Assembly (NCBI RefSeq): GCF_018325905.1
Contig: NZ_AP021901.1
Coordinates: forward strand, 6,542,001-6,606,000
Origin: Pseudomonas sp. St316
Lineage (GTDB): Bacteria > Pseudomonadota > Gammaproteobacteria > Pseudomonadales > Pseudomonadaceae
Direction of reading: 5' to 3'
Length of the DNA: 64,000 bases
A model generated the notes under the pieces. It saw only the letters and a program-made list of their open reading frames with translations. It was not told where the DNA came from and made no database searches. Of the stretch, positions 29,033 through 37,140 are shown piece after piece. A program made the translations under genes and the position numbers. Numbering within the stretch: the first letter of the stretch is position 1; each line of letters begins with the position of its first letter.

Positions 29033-30457
29033 ATGCATCCGCAGAGGAGGGACTCGCCATTGCCCGGCGTGCGCAAGGCGAAGCCCATGAGGAATATGCT
29101 CGCGGGCGCCTTGGCCCTGATGACGGTCAGCCTGGCGACCCACGGCGAGACACTCGACACCAGCGCCTCGCCCGGCAAGCGACTGGCCGTGGCCGCCGAT
29201 TGCGTGGCCTGCCATAGCACCCGCGACGGCAAGCCTTTTGCCGGCGGTTACCCGCTCAACTCGCCGATGGGCGTCATCTACTCGACGAACATCACCCCTT
29301 CCAAGAGCGCCGGCATCGGCCGTTACAGCCAGGCAGACTTCGCCCGAGCCGTGCGCGACGGCGTGACCCCGGACGGCACCCACCTGTACCCGGCGATGCC
29401 CTACACCTCCTACGCGAAGATGACCGACAGCGACGTCGCAGACCTGTACCGGTACTTCATGGATGAAGTCGCGCCGGTGGATACGCCCAGCCCCAAGACC
29501 GAGCTCGATTTCCCGTTCAATATCCGCGCCTCGATGCTCGGCTGGAATGCCTTGTTCCATAGCCAGAAACGCTTCGAGGCGGATCCGGGCAAGTCCCCGC
29601 AGGTCAATCGCGGCGACTACTTGGTCAATGCACTGGCCCACTGCGATACCTGCCATACCCCGCGCAACAGCCTGATGGCTGCAGAGAACGCCAAGGCGCT
29701 TGCCGGTGGTTCGCTGGGGGGCTGGTACGCCCCGAACATCACCTCGGACAAGACCAGCGGAATCGGCGCCTGGTCGAGCGAAGAGCTCGTTGCCTACCTG
29801 CGCAGCGGCCATATGGAGGGCAAGGCGCAGGCAGCCGGGCCCATGGCCGAGGCGGTCGAGAACAGCCTGCAATACCTCGGCGAGGATGATCTCAAGGCCA
29901 TCGCCGCCTACCTGCTGCAGACCCCGCCAATCGCCACCGGAGAACGCCAGGCCCGCCATACCTTCGGCCAGGCGTCGAACGACGAACTCAGCCTGCGCGG
30001 CGGCAAGCCGCAGGACAATCCGGGCTGGCACATCTTCAGTGGCACCTGCGCCAACTGCCACCAGGCCAACGGCGAGGGCACCCGCGAGTACCCCTCGCTG
30101 TTCCACAACACCGCGACCAGCCGCCGCGACAACCTGATCGCGACCATCGTCCATGGCGTACATCGCGAAGTCGACGGCGTGGCAATCGACATGCCGGCCT
30201 TCGGTCCCGATGCACTGTTCACCGATCGCCTCGACGACCAGCAGATCGCCGATGTCAGCAACTACGTCCTGTCCCGCTATGGCAATGCCGAATTGAACGT
30301 GACCGCTGCGGATGTGGCACAGGTGCGCGAAGGCGGACCCAAGGCCCCCATCGCCGTGCTGGCACGCTACAGCGGACCGACGCTAACGGTGCTCGGCCTG
30401 CTGATCCTCCTGGTGCTTTACAGGCTCAAGGCTCGTCGCCGGCAACAGGAGGCCTGA
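29033..30457 (+). CDS. Tri-heme cytochrome c subunit of a membrane-bound FAD dehydrogenase
   Basis: Exported cytochrome that passes electrons from a periplasmic dehydrogenase to the quinone pool or oxidase. 474 residues from the ATG at 29033, which has GAGGAG eight bases ahead; the signal peptide core is MRNMLAGALALMTVSLATHG (from residue 19). Three heme c sites are visible: CVACH at 57-61, CDTCH near 204 and CANCH near 339. A C-terminal membrane anchor (LTVLGLLILLVLYRL) follows. This three-heme layout with a C-terminal anchor is that of the cytochrome subunit of gluconate, sorbitol, fructose and related flavin dehydrogenases. It is first of three genes; the next starts four bases after its stop. 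Confidence 0.9.
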   Translation: MHPQRRDSPLPGVRKAKPMRNMLAGALALMTVSLATHGETLDTSASPGKRLAVAADCVACHSTRDGKPFAGGYPLNSPMGVIYSTNITPSKSAGIGRYSQADFARAVRDGVTPDGTHLYPAMPYTSYAKMTDSDVADLYRYFMDEVAPVDTPSPKTELDFPFNIRASMLGWNALFHSQKRFEADPGKSPQVNRGDYLVNALAHCDTCHTPRNSLMAAENAKALAGGSLGGWYAPNITSDKTSGIGAWSSEELVAYLRSGHMEGKAQAAGPMAEAVENSLQYLGEDDLKAIAAYLLQTPPIATGERQARHTFGQASNDELSLRGGKPQDNPGWHIFSGTCANCHQANGEGTREYPSLFHNTATSRRDNLIATIVHGVHREVDGVAIDMPAFGPDALFTDRLDDQQIADVSNYVLSRYGNAELNVTAADVAQVREGGPKAPIAVLARYSGPTLTVLGLLILLVLYRLKARRRQQEA

Positions 30458-30460
30458 GCA

Positions 30461-31009
30461 ATGGAGACTTCAATGACCGACCCACACATGCCCGTTTCAT
30501 CCGCCCCCACCAACCGGTTGTCCCGCCGCAGCCTGCTGCGCGGGTCGGTCACCCTGGGCCTGGCGGCCCTGGTCGGCGGCCTCGGCCCCTGGCAATCGGC
30601 GATGGCCGAGGACGACCAGGACTTTATCGTCCTGTCGCAATTTCTCGTCAGTCGCCCAGTCAACCCGCTCCTGGCGGCGCGCTACTACCGCGCCCTGAGC
30701 CGCCGCGCACCGAACTTCAGGGGCAATGTCGGTGCCCTCAGGCAGATGATCGACGGGCAAGGCTTCAAGCATGTGGATGAATACCTGGCCCAGGCCAACC
30801 CCGACCCATCGTTGAAGGCGACTGCCACCAGCATCATCTCGGCCTGGTACCTGGGCATCGTCGGTGAGCTCGCCGATGCCGAACTGATCAGCTACCGCGA
30901 AGCGCTGATGTATCGCCCGACCCACGGCATTCTCATCATTCCAACCTACGGTGGCGGCCCCGACTCCTGGGGTGCCAAGCCAGCCAGCACGCAGGATTTC
31001 AAACTATGA
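30461..31009 (+). CDS. Tat-exported small subunit of the FAD dehydrogenase (FAD-SLDH type)
   Basis: 182-residue small subunit. The N-terminus has a twin-arginine signal (LSRRSLLRGSVTLGLAALVG, Arg pair at 22-23). The mature part has the pattern of the sorbitol/fructose dehydrogenase small subunit: FIVLSQFLVSRPVNPLLAAR, then SAWYLGIVGELADAELISY, ending PTYGGGPDSWGAKPA. In such enzymes the small subunit carries the folded flavoprotein across the membrane by piggy-back. An AGGAGG site overlaps the end of the cytochrome gene; the 3' end overlaps the large-subunit ATG by four bases. Confidence 0.87.
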   Translation: METSMTDPHMPVSSAPTNRLSRRSLLRGSVTLGLAALVGGLGPWQSAMAEDDQDFIVLSQFLVSRPVNPLLAARYYRALSRRAPNFRGNVGALRQMIDGQGFKHVDEYLAQANPDPSLKATATSIISAWYLGIVGELADAELISYREALMYRPTHGILIIPTYGGGPDSWGAKPASTQDFKL

Positions 31010-32640
31010 GCAGCGTTGTTTACGACGCCGATGTGGTCGTCATCGGCTCCGGCGTGATGGGTGGCCTGATCGCCAGCGGCCTGGCCAAGGCGAACAAATC
31101 CGTGATCGTCCTCGAAGCGGGCCCGCGCGTGAACCGCCGCGACATCGTCGAGGCTTTCCGCAATGCGCCGGTCAAGCTCTCGCTGGCCAACGCCAAGCTG
31201 CAGGGTGCCGGCTCGCCCTATCCAAGCCTGCCCCATGCGCCCTCCACCTATGGCGACTACCTGCAACAGGTTGGCCCGGTGAAGTACAACACCTCCTACC
31301 TGCGGGTGGTTGGCGGCACCACTTGGCACTTCGGTTCCTCGCTGTGGCGCATGTTGCCCAATGACTTTCGCCTCAACGCCCTCTACGGGCGCGGGCGCGA
31401 CTGGCCGATCAGCTACGACGAATTGGAACCCTTCTATGCCCGCGCCGAGACCGAGCTGGGCGTGTCCGGGGTCGACGGCCAGGATGAAAGCGGCCAGGGC
31501 GGTGCGGCCTATCCACCGCGCTCGATCCCCTACCCGATGGAAGGCCTGAAGCCCAGCTACATGTTCAAACGCCTCTCGACCCTGTTGAGCAAGGGCGGCT
31601 ACAACCCGATCCTCGAGCCCAATGGTCGCGCCACCCGCCCTTATGGCAAACGCCCACCGTGCGCGGGCAACAACAACTGCAACCCGGTTTGCCCGATCGC
31701 CGCCAAGTACGACGGCTCGATGCATATCGACGAGGCCGAGCGCCACGGCGCCAAGGTCCTGGACAACTCGGTGGTGTACAAGATCGAGGCCGGCGACGAC
31801 GGCAAGATCAGCGCGATCTGGTACATGCGCCCCGACAAGACCCAGCATCGCCTGACCGCCCGCTACTTTGTGCTGGCGGCCTATGGCATCGAATCGCCGA
31901 AGCTGTTGTTGATGTCCACCTCCGAGAAATACCCCAACGGCATCGCCAATACTTCCGACCAGGTCGGCCGCAACCTGATGGACCACACCGGCGTGAGCAT
32001 GAACGTGATGACCAAGGAGGACATGTGGCCCGGCGAGGGACCGACCCAGCTGCTGGTCTACTTGAACAGCCGCGACGGCGCGTTCCGCAAGGACTACCCG
32101 AGCTACAAGATCAAGGTCCGCAACACAGTGCCCACCTCGCAGATCACCACCAACCTGATCGCCAAGGGCGTGCTGGGCTCCAAGCTCGACGAACAGATCC
32201 GCTTGCAGTCGGCGCGTTCCTTGAACTGGGCAGTGGACTTCGAAACCCTGCCACTGCCGGAAAACCGCGTCACCCCAAGCAAAACCCACTTCGACGCAAT
32301 CGGCCTGCCAGTACCGGAAATCTACTACAGCGTTCCCGACTACTGGCATGCCGGCAAGGAAAAGGCGCTGGAGGACCTCAAGCAGTTCGCCCACCTGCTC
32401 GACGCCGACATCCTCAGCACCGACGTCAACTTCCAGAACCGCCAGCACATCATGGGCACTACCATCATGGGCGACGATCCGAAAAACTCGGTGGTCGACC
32501 GCGACTGCCGTAGCCACGACCACGCCAACCTGTTTATCGCCGGGACCAGCGTGATGCCGTCATCGTCCTGCGTGAACCCCACCTTGACGGGTGCCGCGCT
32601 GAGTATTCGTATCGCCGATCAGTTGCTAAGGGAGGTATAG
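31006..32640 (+). CDS. GMC-family FAD dehydrogenase large subunit
   Basis: Catalytic flavoprotein, 544 residues, with no signal peptide of its own. The N-terminal FAD dinucleotide fold is VVVIGSGVMGGLIASGLAKA with the ribose Glu in VIVLEAGPR. A cysteine cluster, RPPCAGNNNCNPVCPIAAKY (near residue 220), matches the place where related glucose and fructose dehydrogenases bind a 3Fe-4S cluster. The C-terminal GMC block has HIMGTTIMGDDP and the catalytic region SSSCVNPTLTGAALSIRIAD. A sugar, sugar acid or polyol is the likely substrate (fructose, sorbitol, gluconate and 2-ketogluconate enzymes share this architecture), but the substrate cannot be fixed from sequence. Its stop is seven bases from the convergent kinase stop. 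Confidence 0.9.
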   Translation: MSSVVYDADVVVIGSGVMGGLIASGLAKANKSVIVLEAGPRVNRRDIVEAFRNAPVKLSLANAKLQGAGSPYPSLPHAPSTYGDYLQQVGPVKYNTSYLRVVGGTTWHFGSSLWRMLPNDFRLNALYGRGRDWPISYDELEPFYARAETELGVSGVDGQDESGQGGAAYPPRSIPYPMEGLKPSYMFKRLSTLLSKGGYNPILEPNGRATRPYGKRPPCAGNNNCNPVCPIAAKYDGSMHIDEAERHGAKVLDNSVVYKIEAGDDGKISAIWYMRPDKTQHRLTARYFVLAAYGIESPKLLLMSTSEKYPNGIANTSDQVGRNLMDHTGVSMNVMTKEDMWPGEGPTQLLVYLNSRDGAFRKDYPSYKIKVRNTVPTSQITTNLIAKGVLGSKLDEQIRLQSARSLNWAVDFETLPLPENRVTPSKTHFDAIGLPVPEIYYSVPDYWHAGKEKALEDLKQFAHLLDADILSTDVNFQNRQHIMGTTIMGDDPKNSVVDRDCRSHDHANLFIAGTSVMPSSSCVNPTLTGAALSIRIADQLLREV

Positions 32641-32647
32641 GGCCTGC

Positions 32648-33925
32648 TCAACCCTGCGCCGCCCGCTGAGAGGGGGCCGGGGTCTGTGCCAGCGGCAGCT
32701 CCAGGATAAACAGCGCGCCCCTGCCCAGCCCGGCGCTCTGCACGGTCAGATCGCCACCCATCTCGTGCGCCGCCAGAATGCAGCTGTGCAGGCCAAAGCC
32801 ATGGCCGTTGGTCCGCGTGGTAAAGCCATGCTCGAATACCCGCGCAAGATTGTCCGGCGAAATTCCCTCGCCATTGTCCTCGACCTCGACCCGCACGCGC
32901 CTGTCGTCAACGACCTTCAAGCGCAGGATGATCTGCGGCGGCCGGTTCGCACCCGCCTCCAGCGCCTGCTTGGCGTTGTTGATCAGATTGACCAGGATCT
33001 GCAGCACTCGGTGCTTGTCCAGCGGCATTTGAGGGACATCGCTGAACGCCTTGACCAGCGTGATGTGGTGACGGGCCAGGGACACATCGCAAATGCGCAC
33101 GACATCCTCGACCAACTCTCGCAACGAGCCCGGCTCCAGTACGCTGGAGTTGCCCGCGTAGGACTGCTGGGTGGCGACGATGTCCTTGATATGGTCGATT
33201 CTGCTGGTCAACTGCGCCAACTCGGCGATCATCGCCTGCTGCTCGATTGCCAGCGCGTCGGCCAGCTTGTCGAGATAGTCGGGTAGCGCGCGACCTTTCG
33301 GGTCGCTGCTGATGAAATCACCGAGATCGTCGGGATGCGCCTTCATCAACTGGACGACCTTGGCCACTCCGGGTCCCTTGGATGTATTCACCTTCTCGTA
33401 CAGGACCTGGGCTGACACATTGACGCTATTGAGCACATTGCCCACGTTGTGCAGCACGTTGGTGGCGATCTCCGCCATACCGGCCCGGCGCGCGGTGGTG
33501 ACCAGCTCGGCCTGCGCCTCGCGCAACTCGTCATTGACCTTGGCCAGTTGCTTCGGGCTGGGGATCTTCAGCGCCGCCGGCACCAACCGAACCAGCAGGA
33601 TGGCGGTAATCACCGAGGCAATCGCGGTGATCACCTTGACCAGCGCCGACAGCCAGTAATAGGGCTGCCAGATGGTCAGGATCTCCATCACATGGCTGGT
33701 CCCGCAGGCCAGGATAAACACACCAAAGGCCGCCAGCATCCAATCAAACGGCACATCCTTGCGCTTGTGGATAAAGTACAGGAGGGTGAAGGGGATGGTG
33801 ACGTACGACAGGGTGATCAAGCCGTCGGCGATCACATTGGTCCACAGCAGGTCCGGACGCCACATGTAGCAATGCCCGTGAGGCATGAAACGCTTGTCGG
33901 TTAACAGAGCCAGCAGATCGTTCAT
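32648..33925 (-). CDS. Ethylene-receptor-like (ETR1 domain) sensor histidine kinase
   Basis: 425-residue membrane histidine kinase. The N-terminal 115 residues form three membrane helices that align without gaps to the ethylene-binding domain of plant ETR1 over its ligand-site region: D34, Y41, I44, P45, I71, C74 and H78 correspond to ETR1 D25, Y32, I35, P36, I62, C65 and H69. C74/H78 (ACGTSH) would be the copper ligands. A coiled linker leads to the phospho-acceptor H159 (NVLHNVGNVLNS) and an HATPase domain with N-box NLINNAKQALE, G1 DNGEGI and G2 GHGFGLH. No GAF, PAS or receiver domain is present. Start: ATG at 33925 with GAGGA ahead; a GTG six bases upstream is less likely. No response regulator is adjacent. 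Confidence 0.88.
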   Translation of the reverse strand: MNDLLALLTDKRFMPHGHCYMWRPDLLWTNVIADGLITLSYVTIPFTLLYFIHKRKDVPFDWMLAAFGVFILACGTSHVMEILTIWQPYYWLSALVKVITAIASVITAILLVRLVPAALKIPSPKQLAKVNDELREAQAELVTTARRAGMAEIATNVLHNVGNVLNSVNVSAQVLYEKVNTSKGPGVAKVVQLMKAHPDDLGDFISSDPKGRALPDYLDKLADALAIEQQAMIAELAQLTSRIDHIKDIVATQQSYAGNSSVLEPGSLRELVEDVVRICDVSLARHHITLVKAFSDVPQMPLDKHRVLQILVNLINNAKQALEAGANRPPQIILRLKVVDDRRVRVEVEDNGEGISPDNLARVFEHGFTTRTNGHGFGLHSCILAAHEMGGDLTVQSAGLGRGALFILELPLAQTPAPSQRAAQG

Positions 33926-34177
33926 GGCCACTTCCTCGCTGTGCCGGTGATACCACCCAGCGCCGACTGGGCAAAATCGAGTCTAGCAGAGGGTGGTTAC
34001 CGGGCATTTCGGGTGACGCCCGCTGAACAGCATCGCGTTTACCGCCCTTCGGCTATCACTGGCTGTCGTAACATCCTGCCAAAATTTCTCCTTTCAATTG
34101 CCGCGCCCAAGCGCATCCCCACGACTAATCTTCAAGAGCCGCAGGACGCGGCGTCCTATTCACTCAAGGAATGATTC

Positions 34178-35674
34178 ATGTCGCTCGCCATCGTCCACAG
34201 TCGCGCCCAAGTAGGGGTCGAGGCTCCTGCCGTTACCGTTGAAGTCCACCTGGCCAATGGCTTGCCATCGCTGACGATGGTTGGCCTGCCGGAGGCGGCG
34301 GTGAAGGAAAGCAAGGATCGGGTGCGCAGCGCGATCATCAATTCGGGGCTGAACTTCCCGGCACGGCGCATCACCCTGAACCTGGCACCGGCAGATCTAC
34401 CAAAAGACGGCGGGCGCTTCGACCTGGCCATTGCCTTGGGGATCCTGTCGGCCAGCGTGCAGGTGCCAACCCTGACGCTGGACGACGTGGAATGCCTTGG
34501 TGAGCTGGCATTGTCCGGCGCGGTACGGCCGGTGCGCGGGGTATTGCCCGCGGCCCTGGCGGCGCGCAAGGCCGGGCGCATGCTGGTGGTGCCGCGGGCC
34601 AATGCCGAGGAGGCCTGCCTGGCCTCGGGGCTGAAGGTGATCGCCGTGGACCATCTGCTCGAAGCGGTGGCGCACTTCAATGGGCACACACCGGTCGAGC
34701 CTTTCGTTTCCAATGGACTGCTCTCGGCCAGCAAGCCCTACCCCGACCTGAACGAAGTACAAGGCCAGGCCGGGGCCAAGCGGGCCTTGCTGATTGCCGC
34801 CGCGGGGGCTCATAACCTGTTGTTCAGCGGGCCACCGGGAACTGGCAAGACACTGCTGGCGAGCCGACTGCCGGGGCTGTTGCCCCCCCTGGCCGAGAGT
34901 GAGGCCCTGGAGGTCGCGGCCATCCAGTCGGTGGCCAGTTGCGTGCCGTTGAGCCATTGGCCGCAACGGCCGTTTCGCCAGCCGCACCATTCGGCTTCCG
35001 GGCCCGCGCTGGTGGGTGGCGGGTCAAAACCGCAACCGGGGGAGATCACCCTCGCTCACCATGGGGTGCTGTTTCTGGATGAACTGCCGGAATTCGACCG
35101 CAAGGTGCTGGAGGTCTTGAGAGAGCCACTGGAGTCTGGGCACATCGTGGTTTCTCGTGCCCGCGACCGAGTGCGTTTCCCGGCGCGTTTCCAGTTGGTG
35201 GCGGCAATGAATCCCTGCCCTTGTGGATATCTTGGCGAGCCCAGCGGCCGCTGCTGCTGTACACCGGACATGGTGCAGCGCTACCGCAACAAACTCTCCG
35301 GCCCGCTGCTGGACCGCATCGACCTGCACCTGACCGTCGCCCGGGAAGCCACGGCGTTGACCCCCAAGAACGAACCTGGGGACGATACGGCCACGGTCGC
35401 CGAGCAGGTGGCCGAGGCCCGTGAGCGTCAGCACAGGCGCCAGGGTTGCGCCAACGCCTTTCTTGATCTGCCGGGGTTGCGCCGGCACTGCAAGTTATCC
35501 ACAACCGATGAAACCTGGTTGGAAACCGCCTGTGAACGGCTGACCCTGTCGCTGCGCGCCGCTCACCGCTTGCTCAAGGTCGCCCGGACGTTGGCAGACC
35601 TGGAGCAAGCGGGGGGCATCCGCCGCGAGCACTTGGCCGAAGCGTTGCAGTATCGGCCAGCTACGACACCCTGA
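34178..35674 (+). CDS. comM: ComM/YifB family AAA ATPase (Mg-chelatase-like)
   Basis: Cytoplasmic hexameric helicase that promotes branch migration during natural transformation in Vibrio and other bacteria. 498 residues. The N-terminal ChlI-like domain starts MSLAIVHSRAQVGVEAPAVT with GLPSLTMVGLPEAAVKESKD. The AAA core has Walker A FSGPPGTGKTLLASRLPG and Walker B GVLFLDELPEFDR, and MNPCPCGYLG is the family zinc-type motif. The C-terminal lid begins RLTLSLRAAHRLLKVARTLA. AAGGA precedes the ATG. It is common also in non-competent species. The gene ends six bases before the convergent DUF4432 gene. Confidence 0.95.
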   Translation: MSLAIVHSRAQVGVEAPAVTVEVHLANGLPSLTMVGLPEAAVKESKDRVRSAIINSGLNFPARRITLNLAPADLPKDGGRFDLAIALGILSASVQVPTLTLDDVECLGELALSGAVRPVRGVLPAALAARKAGRMLVVPRANAEEACLASGLKVIAVDHLLEAVAHFNGHTPVEPFVSNGLLSASKPYPDLNEVQGQAGAKRALLIAAAGAHNLLFSGPPGTGKTLLASRLPGLLPPLAESEALEVAAIQSVASCVPLSHWPQRPFRQPHHSASGPALVGGGSKPQPGEITLAHHGVLFLDELPEFDRKVLEVLREPLESGHIVVSRARDRVRFPARFQLVAAMNPCPCGYLGEPSGRCCCTPDMVQRYRNKLSGPLLDRIDLHLTVAREATALTPKNEPGDDTATVAEQVAEARERQHRRQGCANAFLDLPGLRRHCKLSTTDETWLETACERLTLSLRAAHRLLKVARTLADLEQAGGIRREHLAEALQYRPATTP

Positions 35675-35680
35675 ATCGCC

Positions 35681-36895
35681 TCATGGTTTGCTCAGGTCCA
35701 CCAACGGTGTTTCCCGGACCTCGGTTTTTTGACCGTTCTGGATGGCGTCGATGCGCTTGAGCGCCTTATCCACAGCGCCCTTGTCCGCCAACAAGCTGTA
35801 GTGGATCTGGAACTGCTTGTGCTCTTTCGGCCCGATGGTAGGGACCAGGCCCAGGGGGCGTTGATACCGGCGGTTATAGGAAAAACTGGTGCCTGGCTCC
35901 AGGCCGGTCACGTAACCCTGGCCTTGGGTGTCGGTGTTTTTCCACAGGGAGAACACCGGAAGCGTGCTGGTGTTGAAGCCCACCGACACACCGAGGCTAC
36001 CGGCCTTGTTGTGCAACACGGTGAGGGTGTCGCCCTTGGCGTCGGCGTATGGCACGACGTTATAGACAGTTTCGTCGTAATCCTTGGTGGGGCCCCGGTA
36101 GGTTTGCCAATCGGACAAATCGCCCTTGGCCTTGTCGTTGAACGGCGAAACCTGCTTGACCGGTGCCACGAAACGAGCGCCCTGCTCCAGGAACGGCGTG
36201 CTGAAGTTACTGTGGTAGAGCGCTTGGTATTCCTTCGGATAATCGCCGTTGTTGGTCAGCGTATCGCTGAGCGCGAACGTTACACTGCCGGGCTCGGTGA
36301 GCAGTTCGGTCTGCACCGAGAAGTCGACCTTCTTGAACGCCTGCTCCTTCAACTCACCCCGCAGGGTGATGGCGTAAGGCGGTTTTTCATCAATGTGCAA
36401 CGTGACTTTGTTGGCAGGAATGTTGGCGGCGCGACCATGCAGGGTCAGCAGCTCACCGTTGTCCATACCGGGATGGCCGACCCACTCGTAGCCGCAACGG
36501 GTGACCAGCTCGTTGAACCCTTCGAGCCAGCCCAACCCACCTCGGCCATTGAGTTCGATGAACGCCGGATTGACCACTTCCTTGACGGGCGAATCCCAAC
36601 CCATGCGCACATTCCCGACCGAAGCCTGCAGCACGTTCATGCCGCGGGTCGGGACGACCGAAAGTTTCAGGGTGCCATTGTCGATGTCGACGATGCTGAC
36701 GCCTTCCTGCCGGCCGCCGTGCAGGGTGCGCATCGTCACGGAAAAGGGCTTGCCGGTCTTCACGCCCAGTTGCTGGCTGGTGATTTGCCAGGGTTGAGCG
36801 GCTTTATCCGTATCCAGCAGGACGTAGTCCCAAGCCATCGCATGGGAGGCAGCGCCCAGGGCGCCAAGGGTAACGAGGAGTTTGAGCGGAGTCAT
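35681..36895 (-). CDS. DUF4432 family exported protein, aldose-1-epimerase-like
   Basis: 404 residues with a Sec signal peptide (LKLLVTLGALGAASHAMA). The mature part has the galactose-mutarotase-like beta-sandwich pattern of DUF4432: LSVVPTRGMNVLQASVGNVR, GGLGWLEGFNELVTRCGYEW, LTLHGRAANIPANKV and the late HSNFSTPFLEQG. The His and Arg residues in these blocks are candidates for sugar binding. An epimerase or sugar-binding role in the periplasm is an inference from fold only. The ATG at 36895 is preferred over the GTG at 36901 because the AAGG site is better spaced. Confidence 0.82.
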   Translation of the reverse strand: MTPLKLLVTLGALGAASHAMAWDYVLLDTDKAAQPWQITSQQLGVKTGKPFSVTMRTLHGGRQEGVSIVDIDNGTLKLSVVPTRGMNVLQASVGNVRMGWDSPVKEVVNPAFIELNGRGGLGWLEGFNELVTRCGYEWVGHPGMDNGELLTLHGRAANIPANKVTLHIDEKPPYAITLRGELKEQAFKKVDFSVQTELLTEPGSVTFALSDTLTNNGDYPKEYQALYHSNFSTPFLEQGARFVAPVKQVSPFNDKAKGDLSDWQTYRGPTKDYDETVYNVVPYADAKGDTLTVLHNKAGSLGVSVGFNTSTLPVFSLWKNTDTQGQGYVTGLEPGTSFSYNRRYQRPLGLVPTIGPKEHKQFQIHYSLLADKGAVDKALKRIDAIQNGQKTEVRETPLVDLSKP

Positions 36896-37007
36896 GGTCA
36901 CGACCTTTTATTGGAGTTGTGCGGTTTTTATAGACTTGAAGAAACGTTTCAGCAAGCTTAAAAACAGCAATAACCTTAAAAAGGCACGCTTACAAGATCG
37001 GGGGCTT

Positions 37008-37123
37008 TTGTGGGAGCGAGCTTGCTCGCGATGGCGGTGGGTCAGGGTGAAAGATATTGACTGGGCTGCCGTCATCGCGAGCAAGCTCGCTCCCACAGGG
37101 GTTGTGGGTGAGCTTGCTCGTGA
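37008..37123. repeat. REPIN plus a third solo REP
   Basis: GTGGGAGCGAGCTTGCTCGC (37009 on), its inverted copy (about 37072-37098), then a partial third copy GTGGGTGAGCTTGCTCGTGA (37104-37123) directly ahead of the chemoreceptor stop. Confidence 0.85.
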
Positions 37124-37140
37124 CGGTGGCGCAGGACGCT

